A DNA stretch of 64,000 nucleotides from Bos javanicus (taxonomy: Eukaryota > Chordata > Mammalia > Artiodactyla > Bovidae), in assembly GCF_032452875.1 (NCBI RefSeq), contig NC_083896.1:5022001-5086000 (forward strand), written 5' to 3'. A model generated the notes under the pieces. The model searched no databases. It worked only from the letters and a program-made list of their open reading frames with translations, and was not told the origin of the DNA. Positions 55,398 to 64,000 of the stretch are shown here, in pieces. Within the stretch, counting starts at the first letter, position 1. The number at the start of each line of letters is the position of its first letter. Position numbers and translations under genes: made by a program.

Positions 55398-55855
55398 TCT
55401 AAAATAAACCATTGCTGCCATCTTCTGGAAAAAAACATTTATACTTTACACTATTTAAGTCTCGCTAAGACTCATTGAACCTGTAATTATTCAGTCTTTA
55501 AAAATAATAATAAATTTCAACTTGTTTTTTAAAAAGTTATACTTTGTCTTTTAAAAAGTAACTTAAAAAAAGTTGAAATAAACTTGTCTTTTAAAAAATA
55601 ATAAATTTGAACTTAATGTTTAAAACTATTTCTTCTTTTGCCTTTATGTAAACTGACTTTTCAATTTACATGGACTTTTTAATCTATATCTTTTTTGGAA
55701 TCTAATGCTGTCTTGTTCATTGTAATATAAATACCTCTAAATTAATTTTTATATTTAAATTTGTTTTTATTCATTTTTCCTCCAAATTCTACAAGCTAAA
55801 GAAAAATGTCAGCTATAAACTAATTGTGAATTTATTACCTTTTAGCTCCTTTCTG
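55398..55855. repeat. A/T-rich DNA with diverged direct repeats
   Basis: 'taataaatttcaactt' near 55507 and 'taataaatttgaactt' near 55600 lie ~93 bp apart, with 'cttttaaaaa' repeated between them. A CTCF-like near-match GCCATCTTCTGG is at 55417-55428. No gene. Confidence 0.55.
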
Positions 55856-56025
55856 AGTGACTTCACTTTCACCTTTCACTTTCATGCATTGCAGAAGGAA
55901 ATGGCACCCCACTCCAGTGTTCTTGCCTGGAGAATCCCAGGGACGGGGGAGCCTGGTGGGCTGCCGTCTATGGGATTGCACAGAGTCAGACATGACTGAC
56001 GTGACTTAGCAGCAGCAGCAGGAGC
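55856..56025 (+). mobile_element. Bov-A2 SINE, 5'-truncated
   Basis: Starts in the linker 'gtgacttcactttcaccttt' and contains the second monomer to 'cttagcagcagcagg'. Confidence 0.92.
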
Positions 56026-56039
56026 AGCCCCTTTCTAAG

Positions 56040-56195
56040 TACATGAGTCCATTCAATTTATTTAATAAATACATACTGAGTGCATATCTTGTGTCAGTAA
56101 TGTTTTAAGTGTTCAAGACACGGTAGTGAATAAAAGAGAAAATCTCTGCTTTCAAGGATTTTACATTTTAGACATATAAAGTGGATTTGTTTGTC
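56040..56195 (-). mobile_element. L2 3' end, antisense
   Basis: 'aatttatttaataaatacatactgagtgc' and 'gttcaagacacggtagtgaataaa' (diverged) match reverse-complement L2. Confidence 0.6.
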
Positions 56196-56321
56196 TTGAT
56201 GTTCTTTGAAAACATCTTTGTTATACACTATAACAAACTGGATAGAGTTTCTAATTCGGAAGGAAGGATGATATAGAAGAAACTGTCACTAAAATGGAAT
56301 TTCTTCTTAGAAAATAACATC

Positions 56322-57032
56322 TCAGTTCTGTTCAATTCAGTCACTCAGTCGTGTTCAACTCTTTGTGACCCCATGGATGGTAGACACCAGGCCTCCCTGT
56401 CCATGACCAGCTCCTGGAGCTTACTCAAACTTATGTCCATCGAGTCGGTGATGCCATCCGACAATCTCATCCTCTGTCATCCCATTCTCCTCCTGTCTTC
56501 AACCTTTTCCAGGATGAGGATGAGTCAGTTATTTGCATCAGCTGGCCAAAGTATTGGAGTTTCAGCTTCAGCATCAGTCCTTCCAATGAATATTCAGGAC
56601 TGATTTCCTTTAGGATGGACTGGTTGGATCTCCTTGCTGGCCAAGGGACTCTCAAGAATCTTCTCCAACACCACAGTTCAAAGCATCAATTCTTTGGTGC
56701 TCAGCTTTCTTTATAGTCCAAGTCTCACATCCATACATGACTACTGGAAAAACCATAGCTTTGACTAGACGGACTTCTGTTGGCAAAGTAATGTCTCTGA
56801 TTTTTAATACGCTGTCTAGGTTGGTCATAGCTTTTCATCCAAGGAGCAAGCATCTTTTAATTTCATGGCTGTGGTCACCATCTGCAGTGATTTTGGAGAC
56901 AAAAAAAAAAAAGTCTGTCACTGTTTCCATTGTTTCCCCATCTATTTGCCATGAAGTGATGGGACTGGATGATCTTAGTTTTCTGAATGCTGAGTTTTAA
57001 GCCAGCTTTTTCACTCTCTTTCACTTTCACCA
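56322..57032 (-). mobile_element. BovB 3' part, antisense
   Basis: About 710 bp from 'cagttctgttcaattcagtc' to 'cactctctttcactttcacc'. Where intact copies encode FLGSK the sequence has an A-run (56900s), so it is inactivated there. Minus frame 56467-56655 is a C-terminal piece (MRVPWPARRSNQS). Confidence 0.93.
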
Positions 57033-57428
57033 ACAGGCATGATTCTCACCTTTCATTTCAGGAAGCTGTTGAAACTAACAAGGGCACCACCAGAGGTGGG
57101 AGTTTAAAAAATAAAAACAAATAATGGAGAATTTATTATAAGAAAAAGTACTTTCAAATTTTGATAGGAGAATTTAATAAGTTACTTCCATCAAGAATTG
57201 CAGTCTATATGAAAATTCAAATATGGGTAATGTTATGGTAACACCTGTTTCATGCCCCACCGCACACTCTCCTGGCCCATCATTGTATTCTAGTCTTTGT
57301 GGATGCAACTTAATGTCTTATTTCATCAGAATCAGGTTTCGTTCTCTAACCTCAGATTTCCCTGTGGCTGATATGTAAAATGCCCAGGGGAATCCAGTCA
57401 CCCCTTCTGATGCTTATCAAACCTGAAA
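57033..57428. other. Unique DNA before the long BovB
   Basis: No confident repeat. Part of the right end could belong to the BovB 5' UTR if the element begins earlier than I placed it. Confidence 0.4.
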
Positions 57429-57481
57429 ATGGTAGGAATAAACACGCAAGGGTGCAACCCTGACCAAGTGTCGGTAACAGT

Positions 57482-58330
57482 ATGAAAAGGCAAAATGATA
57501 GGGTACTGAAAGAGGAACTCCCCAGGTCGGTAGGTGCCCAAATTGCTACTGGAGATCAGTGGAGAAATAACTCCAGAAAGAATGAAGGGATGGAGCCAAA
57601 GCAAAAACAATACCCAGTTGTGGATGTGACTGGGGATAGAAGCAAGGCCCGATGCTGTAAAGAGCAATATTGCATGGGAACCTGGAATGTTAGGTCTATG
57701 AATCAAGGCAAATTGGAAGTGATCAAGCAGGAGATGACAAGAATGAACGTTGACATTCTAGGAATCAGCGAACTAAAATGGACTGGAATGGGTGAATTTA
57801 ACTCAGATGACCATTATATCTACTACTGTGGGCAGGAATCCCTTAGAACAAATGGAGTAGCCATCATGGTCAACAAAAGAGTCTGAAATGCAGTACTTGG
57901 ATGCAATCTCAAAAACAACAGAATGATCTCTGTTCGTTTCCAAGGCAAACCATTCAATATCACAGTAATCCAAGTCTATACCCCAACCAGTAATGCTGAA
58001 GAAGCTGAAGTTGAATGGTTCTATGAAGATGTACAAGACCTTTTAGAACTAACACCCAAAAAAGATGTCCTTTTCATTATAGGGGACTGAAATGCAAAAG
58101 TAGGAAGTCAAGAAACACCTGGAGTAACAGGCAAATTTGGTCTTGGAATATGGAATGAAGCAGGGCAAAGGCTAATAGAGTTTTGCTAAGAGAACACACT
58201 GGTCATAGCAAACACACTCTTCCAACAACACAAGAGAAAACTCTACACATGGACATCACCAGGTGGTCAACACCAAAATCAGACTGATTATATTCTTTGC
58301 AGCCAAAGACGGAGAAGCTCTACAGTCAGC
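57482..58330 (+). pseudogene. BovB apurinic-type endonuclease region, decayed
   Basis: The first 134 codons (57482-57886) contain GTWNVRSM and ILGISELKWTGMG, the N- and E-containing motifs of AP-like LINE endonucleases. It then stops at TGA 57884-57886, where CGA would fit (CpG decay). Further along in the same frame are VQVYTPTSN-type sequence, TGA at ~58087 in the GDWNA-type motif, and TAA at ~58187. A 2-base deletion near 58322 and an extra T near 58457 shift the frame into the RT part. The enzyme would nick target DNA to prime reverse transcription. Confidence 0.85.
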
Positions 58331-58508
58331 AACAACAAGACCGGGAGCTGACTATGACACAGATCATGAGCTCCTTATTGCCAAATTCAGACTTAAATTG
58401 AAGAAAGTAGGGAAAACCACCAGACCATTGAGGTATGACCTAAATCAAATCCCTTTATGATTACACAGTGGAAATGAGAAATAGATTTAAGGGACTAGAT
58501 CTGATAGA

Positions 58509-60203
58509 GTGCATGATGAGCTATGGACTGAAGTTCATGACATTGTACAGGAGACAGGGATCAAGACCATCCCCATGAAAAAGAAAGGCAAAAAAGCAAA
58601 ATGGTTGTCTGAAGAGGCCTTACAAATAGATGTGAAAAGAAGAGAAGTGAAAAGCAAAGGAGAAAAGGAAAGATATAAGCATCTGAATGCAAAGTTCCAA
58701 AGAATAGCAAGAAGAGATAAGAATGCCTTCCTCAGGGATCAATGCAAAGAAATAGAGGAAAACAATAAAATGAGAAAGACTAGAGATCTCTTCAAGAAAA
58801 TTAGAGATAACAAGGGAATATTTCACGCAAAGATGGGCTCGATAAAGGACAGAAATGGTATGGAGCTAACAGAAGCAGAAGATATTAAGAAGAGGTGGCA
58901 AGAATACACAGAAGAACTGTACAAAAAAGAGCTTTGTGACCCAGATAATCACGATGGTGTGATCACTGACCTAGAGCCAGACATCCTGGAATGTGAAGTC
59001 AAGTGGGCCTTAGAAAGCATCACTACGAACAAAACTAGTGGCGGTGATGGAATTCCAGTTGAGCTATTTCAAATCCTGAAAGATGATGCTGTGAAAGTGC
59101 TGCACTCAACATGCCAGCAAATGTGGAAAACTCAGCAGTGGCCACAGGACTGGAAAAGGTCAGTTTGCATTCCAATCCCAAAGAAAAGCAATGCCAAAGA
59201 ATGCTCAAACTACAACACAATTGCACTCATCTCTCATGCTAGTAAAGTAATGTTCAAAATTCTCCAACCCAGGCTTCAGCAATACGTGAACCGTGAACTT
59301 CCAGATGTTCCAGCTGGTTTTAGAAAAGGCATAGGAACCAGAGATCAAATTGCCAACATCTGCTGGATCATCGAAAAAGCAAGAGAGTTCCAGAAAAACA
59401 TCTATTTCTGCTTTATTGACTATGCCAAAGCCTTTGACTGTGTGGATCACAATCAACTGTGGAAAATTCTGAAAGAGATGGCAATACCAGACCACCTTAT
59501 CTGCCTCTTGAGAAACCTATATGCAGGTCAGGAAGCAACAGTTAGAACTGGACACGGAACAACAGACTGGTTCCAAACAGGAAAAGGAGTATATCAAGGC
59601 TGTATATTGTCACCCTGCTTATTTAACTTCTATGCAGAGTACATCATGAGAAATGCTGGGCTGGAGGAAGCACAAGCTGGAATGAAGATTGTTCGGAGAA
59701 ATATCAATGACCTCAGATATGCAGATGACACCACTCTTATGGCAGAAAGTGAAGAGGAACTAAAAAGCCTCTTGATGAAAGTGAAAGAGGAGAGTGAAAA
59801 AGTTGGCTGAAAGCTCAACATTCAGAAAACGAAGATCATGGCATCTGGTCCCATCACTTCATGGGAAATAGATGGGGAAACAGTGGAAACAGTGTCAGAT
59901 CTTCATTTTCTGGGCTCCAAAATCACTGCAGATGGTGACTGCAGCCATGAAAGTAAAAGACGCTTACTCCTTGGAAGGAAAGTTATGACCAACCTAGATA
60001 GCATATTCAAAAGCAGAGACATTACTTTGCCAACAAAGGTCCGTCTAGTCAAGGCTATGGTTTTCCCAGTGGTCATGTATGGATGTGAGAGTTGGACTGT
60101 GAAGAAAGCTGAGCACCAAATAATTGATGCTTTTGAACTGTGGTGTTGGAGAAGACTCTTGAGAGTCCCTTGGACTGCAAGGAGATCCACTGGTCCATTC
60201 TAA
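58509..60203 (+). pseudogene. BovB reverse transcriptase, one stop in 565 codons
   Basis: An open frame of 433 codons ends at TGA 59808-59810 (TTA-to-TGA relative to other copies) and continues in the same frame to 60203. Visible motifs: SGGDGIPVELF (~residues 177-187), DYAKAFDCVDH (motif A, ~303), YQGCILSPCLFNFYAEY (~362), and YADDTTLM (catalytic YADD, ~404), then [13 protein letters not shown]. After 60203 a 1-base deletion and a later insertion shift the frame. It is the longest coding remnant in the window. No sign of present function. Confidence 0.92.
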
Positions 60204-60509
60204 AGGAGATCAGCCCTGGGTGTTCTTTGGAAGGAATGATGCTAAAGCTGAAACTCCAGTACTTTGGCCACCTCATGCGAAGAGCTGAATCATTGGAAAA
60301 GACTCTGATGCTGGGAGGGATTGGGAGGCAGGAAGAGAAGGGGACGACAGAGGATGAGATGGCTGGATGGCATCACTGACTCGATGGATGTGAGTCTGGG
60401 TGAATTCCGGGAGTTGGTGATGGACAGGGAGGCCTGGCGTGCTGCAATTCATGGGGTCACAAAGAGTCAGACATGACTGAGCGACTGAACTGAACTGAGC
60501 TGATGGTAG

Positions 60510-60872
60510 CACCAGTTGAAATAACTCACACTCAGAGTAACATAACGCTATGATATTTAAATAATGAAATTATCATTTCTAGTTTCTCAGTATTTATTTA
60601 TATTTTGTTCCCTCCTTTGTTTTGTAGGAATGATTTCAACATATTTTTGTTTCTAATCTTTGTTGTTGTTTCTTTTTTAATTGCACTTTTCCAAAGCGTT
60701 CAAAAGCTGAAGGGTTTCTGAGAATCCAAATTTTAAAACTATTTCAGTTAAAGATGTTCAACCCCTTTTGAAAAATGTAACCAAATTTTGAAATAATTAT
60801 TTACAAAATATGCAATATTATTATATGGTATTTATACTGGTTTACAGAGTAGTAATTAATCACATTTCTAGG
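60510..60872. other. Unique AT-rich DNA
   Basis: No gene or repeat seen. Confidence 0.5.
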
Positions 60873-60884
60873 TGAAAAGACAGC

Positions 60885-61610
60885 CTTCAGAATGGGAGAA
60901 AATAATAGCAAATGAAGCAACTGACAAACAACTAATCTCAAATATATAGAAGCAACCCCTGCAGCTGAATTTCAGAAAAATAAATGACCCAATCAAAAAA
61001 TGGACCAAAGAACTAAACAGAAATTTCTCCAAAGAAGACATACAGATGGCTAACAAACACATGAAAAGATGCTCAACATCACTCATTATCAGAGAAATGC
61101 AAATCAAAACCACTATGAGGTAACATTTCACGCCAGTCAGAATGGCTGCGATCCAAAAGTCTACAAATAATAAATGCTGGAGAGGGTGTGGCGAAAAGGG
61201 AACCCTCTTACACTGTTGGTGGGAATGCAAACTAGTACAGCCACTATGGAGAACAGTGTGGAGATTCCTTAAAAAACTGGGAATAGAACTGCCTTATGAC
61301 CCAGCAATCCCACTGCTGGGCATACACACCGAGGAAACCAGAATTGAAAGAGACACATGTACCCCAATGTTCATCGCAGCACTGTTTATAATAGCCAGGA
61401 CATGGAAGCAACCTAGATGTCCATCAGCAGATGAATGGATAAAGAAAGCTGTGGTACATATACACAATGGAGTATTACTTAGCCATTAAAAAGAATACAT
61501 TTGAAGCAGTTCTAATGAGGTGGATGAAACTGGAGCCTATTATACAGAGTGAAGTAAGCCAGAAAGAAAAACACCAATATAGTATACTAACGCATATATA
61601 TGGAATTTAG
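60885..61610 (+). pseudogene. L1 ORF2 C-terminus
   Basis: The C-terminal Cys-rich motif is present ([19 protein letters not shown]-x3-C...H-x4-C type), followed by [11 protein letters not shown] and [11 protein letters not shown]. In the same frame upstream, stops lie at TAG ~60949 and TAA ~61121. An extra A near 61450 shifts the frame. After correcting the reading by eye it would stop at TAG 61608-61610, the usual ORF2 end. In intact L1 this domain aids RNA binding of the ORF2 protein. Confidence 0.88.
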
Positions 61611-61830
61611 AAAGATGGTAATGACAAGCCTATATGCGAGACAGCAAAAGAGACACAGATGTATAGAACAGTCTTTGGACTCTGTGGGAGAGGGTGAGGG
61701 TGGGATGATTTGGGAGAATGGCATTGAAACATGTATAATATCACATAAGAAACGAATCGCCAGTCCAGGTTTGATGCAGGATACGGGATGCTTGGGGCTG
61801 GTGCCCTGGGATGACTCAGAGGGATGGTAT

Positions 61831-61852
61831 GGGGAGGGAGATGGGAGGGGGG
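61831..61852 (+). repeat. G-quadruplex motif in L1 3' UTR
   Basis: G4-A-G3-AGAT-G3-A-G6 fits G3+N1-7. It is the polypurine tract that is a known feature of mammalian L1 3' UTRs. The matching block at 6985-7015 is less regular. Confidence 0.7.
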
Positions 61853-61955
61853 TTCAGGATTGTGAACACATGTATACCCGTGGTGGATTCATGGTGATGT
61901 ATGGCAAAACCAATACAATATTGTAAAGTAAAAAAAAAAAATAAAATAAAAATGT

Positions 61956-62280
61956 GATTGATGCAGGGAATTAAAAAGAGAAACTGATATTATGATAAGG
62001 TTGGTCTTTTTTTTTTTTTTGATTCAACATAGGCTTCATTACAAAAAAAGAATTCAGTTATTCCATGTAAGAAAATTTGTAAATTCTGACAGTTTTCTAA
62101 TGTAATTAGTACACCATCACAGCTTAAATAAATAAAATTGTACATGCACAATTACTAAGCCCAAATACATTTGTGCCTCATAAATTTCTGAATTTGATAA
62201 GAACAGTGTTTGTCTCATGATGTTGTGCTCCAACAAAACTGGTATTCATATGGTCACCCTCTAATCTATTATATAAAATG
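61956..62280. other. Unique AT-rich DNA
   Basis: No gene seen. T-run near 62008. Confidence 0.5.
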
Positions 62281-62412
62281 TATGTATGCATACTAAGTCG
62301 CTTCAGTCATGTTGACTCTGAGCGACCTCATGGACATCAGCCCACCAGGCTCCTCCATCCACAGGATTCTCTAGGCAAGAATACTGGACTAGGTTGCCAT
62401 CTCCTTCTCCAG
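62281..62412 (-). mobile_element. 5'-truncated Bov-A-type SINE, antisense, 9-bp TSD
   Basis: 'actaagtcgcttcagtcatg' to 'catctccttctccag'. 'tataaaatg' at 62272-62280 and 62413-62421; homology extends loosely beyond. Confidence 0.92.
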
Positions 62413-62421
62413 TATAAAATG

Positions 62422-63335
62422 CATATGCTATATTTGAAAGCTAGGTTATCACTGCAAATTTCAAGTTTCTAAATACCTAGACCTTATATTCTTGTGATAT
62501 GAAAATATATATATAACCACAACTTCAGGTTATTTAGTAAAATAGCAGAGTAGTAACACCACATAATTTGTAAAATGGAGCTAAAATATGTGAATGCAAA
62601 TCTGCACCCTTGAATTATTTCATCAGTGAACAAGGAGGAAAAACAAAATTAGGCTTTTATCCTAAAAAAAAAAAAATTGAATTAAGGAAAACAGAGGAAA
62701 TAATACATGAAACAGAGAAGATAATAATTTAATAGAATTGAATAGAAAACCTAAAAATAACCCAGAGTAGGTATACCTGTGTTTTCATAAACAGTATTAT
62801 GGGAGTAGTTGCCTTAATGATCCTAAGTATAAAAACACTGGGAAAAAAATAACACCAAGAAAAATATACACAAATTTGACTGTATATTTTATGTATAAAA
62901 GATACATAAAATTAAATATTGCTTCATGTATCAAAAAAAGATAAATAAGAAAGGCCAACTATGAATAAATTTTTAATGTTTATTTTTATATTTTAAAATT
63001 ATACAAAATTCTCTTTACAAAATAAAAATCTTTAGTTTTCCAAAGAAAATGAGTAAATATGAGTGGTGAATTCACAAAACACAAAGAAAACAAAATTATT
63101 AATAGTTATAGTACTTAATGAAGGATGCTATGAATTTAGGACTTTCATGTACTGATGACTGGAGTGTAAATTTGTATAATCTACCTAGAAAGTAACATAG
63201 CTGTATATTTCATCTTAAATATGTTCATACTGTATTGCTAGAAACTCCAATTTCAAGAAACTAGGCTGAGAAAAAAGGAGATATAAATATTTGTATATAA
63301 GAATGCTAATCATATTATTATTATATTATTATATT
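62422..63335. other. Unique AT-rich DNA
   Basis: No repeat or gene recognised. Ends in a TTA/ATT-rich stretch at 63312-63335 directly before BovB. Confidence 0.5.
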
Positions 63336-64000
63336 ATGCCAAAGCCTTTGACTGTGTGGATCACAATAAACTGTGGAAAATTCTTCAAGAGATGGGAATA
63401 CCAGACCACCTGACCTGCCTCTTGAGAAACTTATATGCAGGTCAGGAAGCAACAGTTAGAACTGGACATGGAACAACAGACTGGTTCCAAATAGGAAAAG
63501 GAGTACGTCAAGGCTATATACTGTCACCCCGCTTATTTAACTTATATGCAGAGTACATGATGAGAAACGCTGGGCTGGAGGAAGCACAAGCTGGAATCAA
63601 TATTGCCAGGAGAAATATCAATGACCTCGGATATGCAGATGATACCACCCTTATGGCAGAAAGTGAAGAGGAACTAAAAAGCCTCTTGATGAAAGTGAAA
63701 GAGGAGAGTGAAAAAGTTGGCTTAAAGCTCAACATTCAGAAAACGAAGATCATGGCATCTGGTCCCATCACTTCATGGGAAATAGATGGGGAAACAGTGG
63801 AAACAGTGGCTGACTTTATTTTTCTGGCTCCAAAATAACAGCAGATGGTGATTGCAGCCATGAAATTAAAAGACGCTTATTCCTTGGAAGGAAAGTTATG
63901 ACCAATCTAGATAGCATATTCAAAAGCAGAGACTTTACTTTGCCAACAAAGGTCCATCTAGTCAAGGCTATGGTTTTTCCAGTGGTCATGTATGGATGTG
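63336..64000 (+). mobile_element. BovB LINE, 5'-truncated, runs off the window
   Basis: Starts 'atgccaaagcctttgac' inside RT motif A and continues to the window end ('ggtcatgtatggatgtg'). The 3' end and target duplication lie outside. Confidence 0.95.
63356..63838 (+). pseudogene. BovB RT C-terminal part, open 160 codons
   Basis: RQGYILSPRLFNLYAEY, YADDTTLM and [18 protein letters not shown] are intact. The frame breaks at 'tttttctggctcc' (one G short, ~63826), a different position from the shared deletion in the 23 kb and 45 kb copies. Motif A is cut by the 5' truncation, so no enzyme is possible. Confidence 0.9.

Larger units (their letters stand above)
57436..60502 (+). mobile_element. 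BovB LINE, nearly full-length, inactive
   Basis: About 3.07 kb, close to the ~3.2 kb expected of full BovB. It runs from a 5' leader through endonuclease, RT and C-terminal regions to 'gagcgactgaactgaactga'. 'atggtag' at 57429-57435 and 60503-60509 may be the target duplication; if so, the element is slightly 5'-truncated. BovB is an RTE-clade LINE found patchily in ruminants and squamates, which is taken as evidence of horizontal transfer. Confidence 0.93.
60873..61955 (+). mobile_element. Young ruminant L1, 5'-truncated
   Basis: Covers the last ~740 bp of ORF2 and the 3' UTR with its G-rich tract, ending 'ccaatacaatattgtaaagt' and an A-rich tail. It is close to consensus and so relatively recent. 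No TSD found. Confidence 0.93.

Noticed and set aside
57482..60487. An active, autonomous BovB
   Set aside because: Several stops and frameshifts break the endonuclease, RT and C-terminal parts.
1..64000. CRISPR array, toxin-antitoxin, phage or other prokaryotic system
   Set aside because: Regularly recurring sequence here is SINE and LINE copies at irregular spacing, and the content is mammalian throughout.

Overview
The window is intergenic DNA from a ruminant, most likely a bovid or another pecoran. The evidence is the repeat content: many BovB (RTE-clade) LINE copies, more than 25 Bov-tA SINEs (tRNA-Glu head fused to a BovB-derived body), five dimeric Bov-A2 SINEs ending in (AGC)n, CHR-type cetartiodactyl SINEs, ruminant L1 3' ends, and a BTLTR1-like retroviral LTR. 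I cannot tell cattle, buffalo, sheep and goat apart. I found no complete host protein-coding gene, no tRNA or rRNA gene, no CRISPR array and nothing prokaryotic. Nearly all longer open frames are pieces of retrotransposon or transposase genes.

Layout. 1-9 kb: old L1 3'-UTR pieces, one Bov-tA with a perfect target-site duplication (TSD), an L2 body, a younger L1 tail, and otherwise unique AT-rich DNA. 9-14 kb: an L2 split by antisense BovB, then about 3 kb of nearly repeat-free DNA holding a very short L1 insertion. 14-25 kb: a 2.3 kb decayed BovB with an L1 tail inside it, ancient antisense L2, MIRs, a BovB that splits a MIR, and one weak exon-like segment on the minus strand. 25-34 kb: dense SINEs in old L2, including a Tigger2 element split by a SINE, a SINE split by an L1, and a head-to-head SINE pair bounded by one 11-bp duplication. 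34-40 kb: an antisense LTR and an antisense L1, each carrying a Bov-A2, and a MIR split by BovB. 40-43 kb: a full-length Hsmar1-like mariner with dead transposase carrying two Bov-tA insertions. 43-48 kb: an L1 interrupted in turn by an LTR, a BovB and a SINE, followed by another BovB. 48-57 kb: more BovB 3' ends, Bov-A2, Tigger2 and L2. 57-60.5 kb: the most complete BovB, with endonuclease and reverse-transcriptase regions, inactivated by stops and frameshifts. 61-62 kb: an L1 with the ORF2 C-terminus. 63.3 kb to the end: a BovB that runs off the window.

The parts are related through mobilisation. BovB encodes endonuclease and reverse transcriptase, and Bov-tA and Bov-A2 carry BovB-like 3' ends, so BovB is their presumed source of machinery. 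L1 presumably supplied its own insertions. The nesting gives relative ages: L2, MIR and Tigger2 are oldest, then older L1 and mariner, then LTR, BovB and Bov-tA/Bov-A2.

I did not find an undescribed biological system. The points most worth checking are the inverted SINE pair under one TSD, the same one-base deletion in two separate BovB copies, the 64-bp L1 insertion, and the exon-like segment at 24917-25017. Family names come from recognising consensus-like sequence by eye. Boundaries without a stated duplication are approximate.
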